This document shows positions 1 through 64,000 of a stretch of 64,000 nucleotides of DNA, in pieces (within the stretch, counting starts at the first letter, position 1; each line of letters opens with the position of its first letter). This stretch comes from Sinonovacula constricta (Eukaryota > Mollusca > Bivalvia > Cardiida > Solecurtidae): contig CM017563.1 in the NCBI GenBank assembly GCA_007844125.1, positions 38,734,970 to 38,798,969 on the forward strand, read 5' to 3'. A program made the position numbers and the translations under genes. The notes under the pieces were generated by a model, which saw only the letters and a program-made list of their open reading frames with translations, was not told where the DNA came from and made no database searches.

Positions 1-246
1 TGACGTCCATGTCTATTTTAGCAGAAATCCCTATTATGCTTTTTTTAAATATTTTGAATGAACTAACATTTAGGGCATTGTATTTCTTGAAATTTACTGT
101 CCCAACAATTGAAGTAGTGTTCAAAATCATCTTTCCTTATACTAAAGTATGAGTTGATTTAGAGATCATGCCAAAATTTTACCAAAGCAGGAGTAAGATA
201 TTGTTACATGTAATTGATATAGGCAAACTGTTGGCCACCATCTTTA
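1..246 (+). mobile_element. TIR-A element, right part, cut by window edge
   Basis: Begins with TGACGTCCATGTCTATTTTA and ends GCAAACTGTTGGCCACCATC before TTTAA. This is the right half of the 500-bp TIR-A family. Confidence 0.8.
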
Positions 247-401
247 ATGGTCTTGTACTGTATGGGTTGAAGTAGGAAGAAAAGGTCTTGATTGTTATTT
301 TTTCTTGTTAAGGAACTATACAGGAGCTTATAAATTATCTCATTAAATTTCATGTTAATTTTGTGAATCATGCATCGAGCTATAAAATTAATTGGCATTT
401 A

Positions 402-592
402 GCAGACCTGGTAGCGCAATCTGAAGAGCATCAGCTCCGGGTACAGGAGGCCACAGGTTCGATCCCTGGCCACGAAATACAAAGTCGTAAAAAATGGTAG
501 TGGTATAGCTCCCTTGCTAACACTTGAGCAAATATAAGGGTAGTTCCATGACTGGTTGGGTCCGGTGTCAGGATAATGTGACAGGCATTTAT
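402..592 (+). mobile_element. SINE-B copy 1 (3' truncated)
   Basis: The head has CTCCGGGTACAGG and a B box GGTTCGATCCC. The body reads ATGGTAGTGGTATAGCTCCC, then AAGGGTAGTTCCATGACTGG. The distal part found in other copies is missing. Confidence 0.8.
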
Positions 593-1109
593 TCTTTTCA
601 TTATTAACAGGGCCGTGCCTGGACCCATTTTGAGACTTGCATTGGGGCAGGGGAACTAAGTGCATGCTCCGCACGTGAAAAAATGTCACTGGAACATGAT
701 GCATGGGGTCTGGGTGTATGTACCACTAAAAGTGTGTCTGAAATTCTAGTTCAAAATGATAACACATGTATATTCATATATTATTATCTTGGTGTTTTAG
801 AGACAAACAAAAGTAATCCACAAATAAAGAATAATCAAAACTGTATATACTGTTTAAATTATTTGTTGCTAAGCACTTTTGAATGTTCTCATTATTATTG
901 GTACATGTGGATATGCACTTAAGCTCAGGCACAGCATTAAGTTTTTATTAAGATGGTGATAAACTCAATATGGAAACAGCATGCTAAAAATACTCTAGAC
1001 AAAAATATAATTAGCTTAATTTGAAAACAGCATACTAAAGATCGAAACAAATAATGTACATACTATTGTTAATCCAAATAATAATCATTAATATTTTCCC
1101 TTCCCTGCA
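593..1109. other. No recognisable feature
   Basis: AT-rich, with a few short open frames and none resembling a protein. GGGCCGTGCCTGG near 610 may be an old repeat. Confidence 0.6.
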
Positions 1110-1232
1110 AATAAAAGTTGAGAGCGAGGAGGGAGGGAAAGAGGAAGGGAGGGAGAGAGAGAGAGAGGGTTGGAGAGAGAGGGAGGGAGGGTTGGAGAGA
1201 GAGGGGGAGGAGGAGGGAGGGAGAAAGAGAGG
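1110..1232. repeat. GA-rich simple repeat
   Basis: Imperfect GAGA and GGAG runs; purine-only for over 100 bases. Confidence 0.95.
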
Positions 1233-1852
1233 TGTTTTTACCACTCGTTATGACCGTGCAGACAATACTTTTCCCTGAGGAAGTGAATGATTGTTGATGG
1301 GATGATCAATGTAACAATTATTAAATCAAACTATTTTTAATTGACTGAACACTCAAGATTTAATCATGAAGGAAGTACATCTTTAAGTTGCAAAATTAAA
1401 GATATGCCATTAAATAGACAGTATGATCATTTTAGCTTTAAGGGATGGTTTAAAAGTTATTTATTTGAAAGTGAGTAATTATGATCTAATTGACATTGCC
1501 CTTAGCATGTTTTCAAGATTCAGTGTGTTATATACATTATTAAATGTAATGTTAACAATGTATATGTAGTTATTTACATGCATTTAGAATAAATAGATTG
1601 GTTTTATGATGGGTTTGAAGTATTGGGGTTATTTCTGTGAAAAACAAGCCATTGTACAATCTATTCATATTTTTTATATGTTCTTTAAAAATGTTTATAA
1701 AATTGAAATTTGAAAAAACGTAAGTAACACTAAAAAAGAGAAATTCTCTTTTCTTTGGCATTTTATTGTAACAATTTACACACAATTTTATGCAATAACG
1801 AAAGAGAGAGTAATTTATCCAATGTAAATATTTCATACGTACAATAAGTCAA
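1233..1852. other. No recognisable feature
   Basis: AT-rich spacer before SINE-A copy 1. An 88-codon minus frame here has no recognisable content. Confidence 0.6.
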
Positions 1853-2132
1853 CCAGCCGCAATAGCTCAGTTGATAGAGTGTCGGCCTGCGGATTGGGAG
1901 GTCGCGGGTTCAAACCCCGGCCGGGACAAACCAAAGACATTAAAGTTGGTAGTAGTGGCTTCCCTCCTAACGCTCGGAGCTAAGGGGACAGCATTACGCC
2001 TGACTCGTCGGTGTCAGTATAATGGACCGGCCGGGTTCAGTCCCTGGGCACCTCATAAGTGCCCCTGTGCTATTATGATAGATATGTCGCTGCACAGTAT
2101 CGGCAAAAATGCCGCCTAATCCCAATCCCAAT
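1853..2132 (+). mobile_element. SINE-A copy 1 (tRNA-headed, AATCCC tail)
   Basis: The head carries an A-box-like TAGCTCAGTTGATAGAG and a B box GGTTCAAACCC. The body reads AAAGTTGGTAGTAGTGGC, then GTGTCAGTATAATGGACC and GTCGCTGCACAGTATCGG. It ends in repeated AATCCC. The same layout recurs five more times in the window. Confidence 0.9.
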
Positions 2133-2196
2133 ATGTCCGAATTCGTAATGGAGCTTGTCTTGATAGATGGCCTAGCCTTTAGAATTCACATCTTAC

Positions 2197-2312
2197 TCAG
2201 CAGAATCTCTGTGCCTAGGTTCGAATCCGTCTGGTGGAGGGGGTAGGGGCTTTTTGTATGAGGCATTCCAGCTGAACTGCAGTGCAGCAGTGGTTCTACT
2301 CAGACAATTTTT
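2197..2312 (+). mobile_element. SINE-C fragment (diverged)
   Basis: GGTTCGAATCCGTCTGG, then GCAGTGGTTCTACTCAGAC. It lies shortly after SINE-A copy 1. Confidence 0.5.
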
Positions 2313-2439
2313 GACTCAGTTCCTCCCATGTCAATAATACTACATGTATTGCCAAAATGACCAGAAGTGGATTGGTGCAATGCTCATATTAAAACGATTT
2401 ATAGATTTATGAAGGTTTTAGCTTTTCTGATACACCGGC

Positions 2440-3022
2440 GTCAACAATTTAGCTTGTGAACACACAAGAGGCTACAGGTTTTATCCAATTTTCATCAAAC
2501 TTAGTCGAATGTCTGCATGAAATCTTGGATGAGTTCATTATTGGGTCACCTGAGGTCCAAAACAAGGACAAAGGGTGAAATTTTAGGGAAAACTAATGGA
2601 CACACTAGAGGCCACATTGATGGCCCAATCTTCACCAAACATGGTCAGTATGTTTGTCTGCATGGAATCTTTTATGAGTTTGTAACTGGTTCACCTGAGG
2701 TCAAAAAGTAGGTCACTATATGTCAAATCTTAGAAAAACCTTGTGAACACACTAGAGGTCACATTTAGGGTCCAATCTTCTCCAAACTTAGCCAGAATGT
2801 TTGCCAGTATGAAATCTTAGATATGTTTTGTATTGGGTCACGTTGATTTACTAGGTCACTAGGTAAAATTCTAGAAAATGTAATCGGCCCAGTGGCCACA
2901 CTAATGGTCAAATCTTAAAGATTTTTCAAGTAAATAACTTGTGATTACTTGACGCCAGACATGAGCCTACTAAAAGCCTGTGTCCTCAGGTGAGCGATAA
3001 AGGGCCATCGTGGCCCTCTTGG
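2440..3022 (+). repeat. Tandem repeat, about 140-bp unit, ending in a hairpin
   Basis: Units carry GAACACACTAGAGGTCACAT, CCAATCTTCACCAAACATGG, GGGTCACCTGAGGTC and TAGGTCACTAGG. The block ends CAGGTGAGCGATAA, then AGGGCCATCGTGGCCCT, a perfect hairpin. Resembles a repeat common in molluscan genomes. Confidence 0.75.
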
Positions 3023-3195
3023 TTTTTTGCTGTTTTTTACAGTGATTGATTTAAAACCCATTTGCTTGTATATAGTATAATTTTAATTAAAGTAACTTCA
3101 TAAACGTTAAATCTTTAACAAAATATCGTTGCATACGATAAAGAATGCTAAAACATCCCTTGATTCAACTTCACGATACCTCAAATCACACCATA

Positions 3196-3574
3196 AACTT
3201 CAGGCGAATCATCTCTCGGATGTATGTAGGTAGTCGGATCACCTCGGCCATTTATCTAAATGGGACTTCTTTTGAGACAGACGTCAAAACTAAGATGGCA
3301 GCCCGGGTGACAGCTCACTACCGTACGATGCCAGTAAAACTTCAATTTGTGGCGGCTTCAATTTTAAATCATCCGATTATAATTTACCCAGCGCTGCAGA
3401 CACGCAGCTGTCAAACGATGGCAGTGTTTATGTTTTGTGCGAACTACTTAGGCATATACTTCTTCCGACTTCCGGCCAGCAAAACGATCGTGATTTCATT
3501 AAGTATTATTGCACCAGATACATCCGAGGGATGATTGTCCCGAGGACGGAATTACCCGAGGAGTTCCGATTGGT
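3196..3574 (-). mobile_element. TIR-B element, left flank
   Basis: The right end reads ACCCGAGGAGTTCCGATTGG, the inverse of the family's left end. The left end (AATCATCTCTCGGATGTATG) is incomplete. It contains GACAGACGTCAAAACTAAG and a 129-codon open frame that is not considered a gene. Confidence 0.75.
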
Positions 3575-3890
3575 TGATCATGTGAGCCTTCAGTAAGTTC
3601 TGTTCGCTGCGTAAACAAACTTTTTCGTATATTCTTATTCATGATTGCAACAACCTATGCAGTGTGGCGGTCGTAAAAAATCTCCCCGTGCATGTAACAA
3701 ATGTTGTCATTTCGTTCTTCCCATAAGGATTGTTACGTGTTTTTCATCTCATGGACACTGGTTCCTATATTCCATCTTCACATAAACCATTTACACTTCA
3801 CTGGTCATTTTCGTTTCTTGAGTCAAAAAAAATAATGTCACAATCAACAATTTTTGTGTAGTTCTTATAATAGAAATAAGTTCAAATAAC

Positions 3891-3891
<1 letters not shown>
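3575..3891. other. No recognisable feature
   Basis: Spacer between the TIR-B element and the CT tract. Confidence 0.55.
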
Positions 3892-3989
<98 letters not shown>

Positions 3990-4020
3990 TCTATCTATCT
4001 ATCTCTCTATCTATCTATCT
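3892..4020. repeat. CT tract followed by ATCT repeats
   Basis: About 80 bases of pure CT, then mixed CTAT units. Confidence 0.97.
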
Positions 4021-4254
4021 AAGGACAAAGTGTGACTCATAAACTGCTATCAGAAGGCGACATGCTTTTGAGCAAGGTCGAAGTGATTTACGTCTGGGCG
4101 AAAGTGATTAATCGGGGTGGGGTGGGGGCGACGTGTGAAAAGGGCGAAGTGTTATAATTCCGAACCAATGATGCATTTTAATGACAGGTGCTTGCACCTA
4201 ATGTTTCGCCATGTTTGCATGCTGTTTCTTTCTTTCTCACTCCGACATTGTCTG

Positions 4255-4327
<73 letters not shown>

Positions 4328-4335
4328 TTCTGTCA

Positions 4336-4376
<41 letters not shown>

Positions 4377-4415
4377 GTTTCACTCTTTCTCTCACTGACT
4401 CCTCACTGACTCCTC
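4255..4415. repeat. CT tract with imperfect right end
   Basis: Pure CT from 4257 to about 4319, then interrupted CT and three CTGACTCCTCA repeats. Confidence 0.96.
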
Positions 4416-4429
4416 ACTGATTTGTTCCT

Positions 4430-4530
4430 TTTACATTTAGCTTGCGTGTGCATACCTTTGTGCTGTGCCTCTCATAGTTTGGTATATGTTGCAATACTCA
4501 TAGGACTTTGTCATATATTCTTATTTATGA
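4430..4530 (+). repeat. Dispersed repeat R-Y, copy 1
   Basis: TTTGGTATATGTTGCAATAC, then GACTTTGTCATATATTCTTA. Further copies at 29150-29262 (+) and 37555-37670 (-). Confidence 0.65.
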
Positions 4531-5840
<1,310 letters not shown>

Positions 5841-6267
5841 AATGCTATCGCATGCAGGCATGCAACAAAAACGATCAACAACACTTCTTCGTACTGCTTA
5901 CGAACCTCTTCAGTGGGCTATATTTATATCTGCTCATCCTTGAACCTGTACAGGTTCTCAAGAATTGTTAAGAGACCACTTTAAGTTTCCTGGTCGCTAT
6001 GAACAAATCAAGCAACATCTGACCATCTTTGGGTCGCTGCGATGTGATAAAAACAGAACATAACAACAGCTCAGGATTAAGGTCCTGGTTGCATTTTTTG
6101 GTACTTTGTCCGCTTTCTGGGTTATTATTAAACATAAATCTATTGCTGTCAATGATCGCCTGACCATAGTACAGGACGCAAAGTCATCTGATGCACACTG
6201 CGGTTACTCTTGTACTTTGTAACAAAATAAATGTATTGTACATTGGTTACCACAGACTAGTGCAAGG
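5841..6267. other. No recognisable feature
   Basis: Unique-looking sequence between the CT tract and the AT-rich tandem repeat. Confidence 0.55.
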
Positions 6268-6605
6268 GATGCTTTCTTTCCCAAACAGCAAGGGTAATAA
6301 AACCAAACATGAATTAAAACATTAAACAAATTTAACCGCACATTAAATAAACATAAAATAAACCGCATTACACGCTGAATTATAAATGCAAGTTATTTTT
6401 TTCTTTCTCTACTAAAAACAATAAAACCAAGCATAAAATAAAACGTAGAATTAACCGCAAATAAAATAAACCACACTCACGATGAGTTTAAAGTGCAATT
6501 TATGTTTTCTTTCCCAAACATTAAAGGTAATAAAACAAAACATAACAAAAACATTATTAGGTAAATATAAAATTACCCGCATACACGCTGAGCTATAACA
6601 ATAAC
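6268..6605. repeat. AT-rich tandem repeat, about 110-130 bp, three copies
   Basis: TTTCTTTCCCAAACA, then GGTAATAAAACCAAACAT and ACACGCTGAATTATAA recur with changes at about 6270, 6400 and 6505. It lies about 600 bases upstream of the eEF1A-like start. Confidence 0.65.
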
Positions 6606-7144
6606 GGTAATAACACCAAACTCCTAATTTCACCCATGTGTCATTATAATGGAATGTTTTTCGAAAACCATAATCCGATATTGGAGACCGCTCAAGAATT
6701 TGACATAACGTTAAAAACCCATAAAGGAAAGAAAAAGTGCACTGGTTTTTTAAAGTTGAATTGAGGTATTACACTAACGGCTTTTACACTGCCTACAATA
6801 GTTTCCACTTTTCTGCTATATTTTTACACCTTTTTTATGGTGTTGTGTTTTTTAAACAATACCATGTTCTAACGAATGTTTTAATGTATCAGATATATGT
6901 CATAAAACTGGACACAGTAATATATATTATTAGAAGTAAAAATAGAATCTACGTAGTCTCCTATTTCACTCATCACAAACATGTGGTTATCTCAAAGTCA
7001 GATACTCGCTCTCAATGTTTCCTCTTTTTATCCTTTATGTATATTTCTATTGTATCGTAATAAGTTTTATTTTATTTAATTGGTTATAATTCCAGTCTGA
7101 TTCTTCGCCACTATGCCCTTTTAGGTGTTGTTCTAAAAGTTGAA
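6606..7144. other. Upstream region of the eEF1A-like gene
   Basis: The promoter or a non-coding exon may lie here, but no TATA, CpG island or clear initiator is visible. A 107-codon frame at 6737-7060 shows no recognisable content. Confidence 0.45.
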
Positions 7145-7195
7145 ACAGAGCTTTCGAATATTTTAGGCAGGCTATTACATTAACTTGGCACCATC
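7145..7195 (+). promoter_or_regulatory. Leader of the eEF1A-like gene with possible 5' UTR splice acceptor
   Basis: An in-frame TAA lies at 7181-7183, 15 bases before the ATG, which closes the frame upstream and supports the chosen start. The sequence TATTTTAG ending near 7165 could be a splice acceptor, so a non-coding first exon may lie further upstream. No TATA box or initiator could be assigned with confidence. Confidence 0.35.
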
Positions 7196-61840
<54,645 letters not shown>

Positions 61841-62317
61841 AACCGAGCTATGAGAACTTTATTATAATTGCCCGGATATTTTACGTACAAAAAAGAAATT
61901 GTTTGTTATTGTTATAGAAAGATTTTAAAGATTTTTCTTTATTGAGCGCTAGAAATGACTTATTCTGTCAATGGTTGTGTGTAGTGCACATAATTCAATA
62001 ATCTTATTTGAGATATTTGCTACAAGTATGAACTGAAGCTTAAGTGTCAGTTAGCAATGGAAAATGTTACCTTATATATATAACGACTATTGATTTTCTT
62101 CAATGCTCCTGTCTTAGCGAGAACGTTGTGAAAATGGCACTGTACATTTCTTAAAAATAGTTTGATTATTGTAAATAAATGAAATGTGGTTTATAAATTT
62201 AAAAAATTTACAAAACAGTTTACTTTCGTGTTAGATGTATTCTCCATCTTTGTTAAAAAGAACAACAGATTAGCTTGGTTACAGTGCGTTTTTGCAATAC
62301 AAGAACAAGAGTATTAC
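61841..62317. other. Presumed 3' UTR and early downstream flank
   Basis: AT-rich with the AATAAA at 62174; no other feature. Confidence 0.5.
62174..62179 (+). terminator. Candidate poly(A) signal AATAAA
   Basis: The first clear AATAAA downstream of the last exon, 334 bases after the TGA at 61840, in an AT-rich stretch. It is a plausible 3' end signal for the eEF1A-like transcript, supported only by motif and position. Confidence 0.4.
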
Positions 62318-62387
62318 GAATACACACACACACAAACACACGCACGCACGCGCGCGCACGCACGCACACACACACGCACGCACAGAC
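62318..62387. repeat. AC/CG repeat, downstream flank
   Basis: ACACACACACAAACACACGC, then CGCGCGCACG. Confidence 0.93.
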
Positions 62388-62439
62388 CAATGAAGTGCTA
62401 GTGATTGGTCTCAAACTCGGGCTCAAACATTTATAACCT

Positions 62440-62690
62440 TGGATCCAGGCCCCAACTTACAGAAACGTTTCCCAGTTGAGAGTTTGCACAAGCTTAAACT
62501 TTTCCTCCAAAAAAGACTTCTCACTGACATATGCTGTTACAATTCCAGTTTGTTATACTCCATTAATCTGGCAATGTTAAGGTATTGCTTAATTACATAG
62601 AGGTGTTAAAAATATTACAGGAGTAAGCAATAAACAGTTCAAATTTAAGTTTGAGCATAATCTCAACTGAGAAATGATTCTGCAGGTGTG
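62440..62690. repeat. Foldback repeat R-Z, copy 2
   Basis: CCTTGGATCCAGGCCCCAAC, left arm CAGTTGAGAGTTTGCACAAG, right arm TTTGAGCATAATCTCAACTG. It lies about 600 bases after the eEF1A-like stop codon. Confidence 0.55.
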
Positions 62691-63707
62691 GCCTGGTCCC
62701 GAGTTTACCATAAACGAAACATCACGCTGCATCTACAGTCCGACATGTAGCATTTTTGAACGTAGCAAACCATTCGCTCTCAAACTTGATATTAAAATGT
62801 CTTTTTCTACAAACGCATTATTTCATCAAAACACAGCCTCAAATCGATGACCTGTTAACTGTCTAAGTGAAAATCTAATAAGCTCAAATAGATTGAATTT
62901 AATTCTCTGTTAAAAAAAAAAAACAACAGTTAAAGTTATTCCAACAATGTATGTACGCCCAAAATATTGTTCCCAACTGCATTGTTGGGTTAAATGTCCT
63001 TCAAGTAAATCCTTCAGCTTTCGGAAAAAGCCAAATTTAGGTCAAGATACAAGTGTACACCCATTTGCCTTGAACATGATACTCACGCTCCACCCCAAAT
63101 ATATTACTACACTTACTCGTAACAATTTCCGACAAGTGCCACAATATCACATAAAGTGAATTGTGTGAACATGAAGCACCACTCAATGCACTTAACATTA
63201 CATACTTCGTCTCAAGTGCCGAGGTTTCACTGGTCGTCACCATATTCTGTGGATGGCATGCAATTATTGTCCTTAAGGCGTTGAAACGGTCTTCCACATA
63301 TATTACTTATTTGAAAGATAATGTGCATGAACTTTTATTAAGAAGTTTGCATAAAAGAACACAGTCTGTTAAACGCAAGCAAAAAGACATATACAATGCT
63401 ATTGCACATAATTAAAAAAACATAAAAGAAACAAATGATTTGCGCATATATCTAAAACTAAGAAATACAGGTAGTTCTGAAATATCAAGTAGGGAAATGG
63501 ACTCTCAATACCATAGCTGGTTTACGCTAGCAAAGCGACTAGATGTAAACATATGATATAGCCTACCCTTTAAATTGAAATCGTTTTGAATGGTCGAGCG
63601 TTGATCATGGGACAAGTCAATATAAAGTGATATTGACTCAAGAATGTTTTCACGTGAGCACCGAGAACATAATACTGGTGGTCGCGTACAAATTGGAGTG
63701 CTCTATT
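62691..63707. other. Downstream flank, nothing recognised
   Basis: Open frames at 62947-63415 on both strands have no recognisable content. Confidence 0.5.
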
Positions 63708-64000
63708 GGGTGGTTACACTAAATACTGACCGGAAGTAGAATGCGTGACATGGTCATTTTATCTTTAATAACAGTCTGTATCTATGTTTTGGCATTAAAT
63801 TTCCTGTTTTTAAGGTAATCTTAGTCTTCTGATGTCAGAAGGAAGCTGAAACCATGTAGAATTAAAGGAAAGCAAAGGTCTTGAACACCTATCCGCAATA
63901 ATGGACTGACCTTCTTTTACAAAAAGAACATATTTCATTGAAATTTGGGGGTAACCGACGGTCAGTTTGGCGGTATATGCATTCTATGAAGCAGAACCTT
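63708..64000 (-). repeat. Dispersed repeat R-X, copy 3, cut by window edge
   Basis: Reverse complement of copy 2: ACACTAAATACTGACCGGAA, then AGCTGAAACCATGTAGAATT, AATAATGGACTGACC, and GCATTCTATGAAGCAGAACC. Confidence 0.75.

Noticed and set aside
1853..2132. tRNA gene at the head of SINE-A copies
   Set aside because: The boxes and partial acceptor pairing are tRNA-like, but the head is followed by the same SINE body in all six copies and lacks a separate tRNA 3' end.
3145..3534. A 129-codon plus-strand frame
   Set aside because: It lies almost wholly in a TIR-B element, and the copy at 20.8-21.8 kb does not keep it.

Overview
The window looks like nuclear DNA of an animal with a repeat-rich, AT-rich genome. 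The evidence is long introns with GT/AG borders, tRNA-headed SINEs, LINE remnants, several inverted-repeat DNA elements, a 51-bp satellite and many microsatellites. A bivalve or other mollusc fits best, because several of the dispersed repeats resemble ones common in molluscan genomes. That assignment is an inference from repeat character and was not checked by any search. Nothing bacterial, organellar or viral was seen.

The main gene is a divergent eEF1A-like translational GTPase on the + strand. It spans about 7.2 to 61.8 kb and I traced it by eye through eleven coding exons: 7196-7322, 9265-9416, 12888-13038, 16590-16769, 17718-17885, 18933-19076, 40102-40237, 40894-40986, 48724-48792, 49860-49955 and 61354-61716 (or to 61840). 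The exons align colinearly with all three eEF1A domains. The product has an extra N-terminal tail of about 93 residues that is not part of eEF1A, and possibly a C-terminal tail of about 60 residues. One exon carries an unambiguous one-base frameshift just after the P-loop, and two other places show reading-frame conflicts of the same sign (one extra base). The copy is therefore either a functional diverged paralogue hit by sequence errors or a gene in early decay.

A second possible gene is a GC-rich first coding exon on the minus strand (58244-58373) inside the last intron. It encodes a short N-terminus with one membrane span and ends in a perfect splice donor. No continuation was identified.

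Everything else is upstream flank, intron or downstream flank. From 1 to 7.1 kb there are SINEs, tandem repeats and long CT tracts. Introns 1 to 5 hold paired and nested inverted-repeat elements, trinucleotide repeats and a tRNA-like tandem array. Intron 6 (21 kb) holds most of the repeat diversity: nested elements, the 51-bp satellite (32.6-34.05 kb), a 146-bp tandem family, an ATC tract, and a recursive-splice-like junction near its start. Introns 8 to 10 hold more SINEs and inverted-repeat elements, a 33-bp minisatellite and a LINE fragment. Beyond 61.84 kb come a candidate poly(A) signal, foldback repeats, and an inverted copy of a repeat seen at 15 and 38 kb.

Four dispersed families recur. 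SINE-A has a tRNA head and an ATCCC-type tail. SINE-B has a tRNA head and an ATAAACCCAATA-type end. SINE-C is a third tRNA-headed family. The TIR-A family is about 500 bp long with ends reading AGGTGGTATCCGACAG and TTAA at both borders. A fifth family, TIR-B, has ends reading CAATCGGAACTCCTCGG. Several copies are nested, which gives a relative order of insertion.
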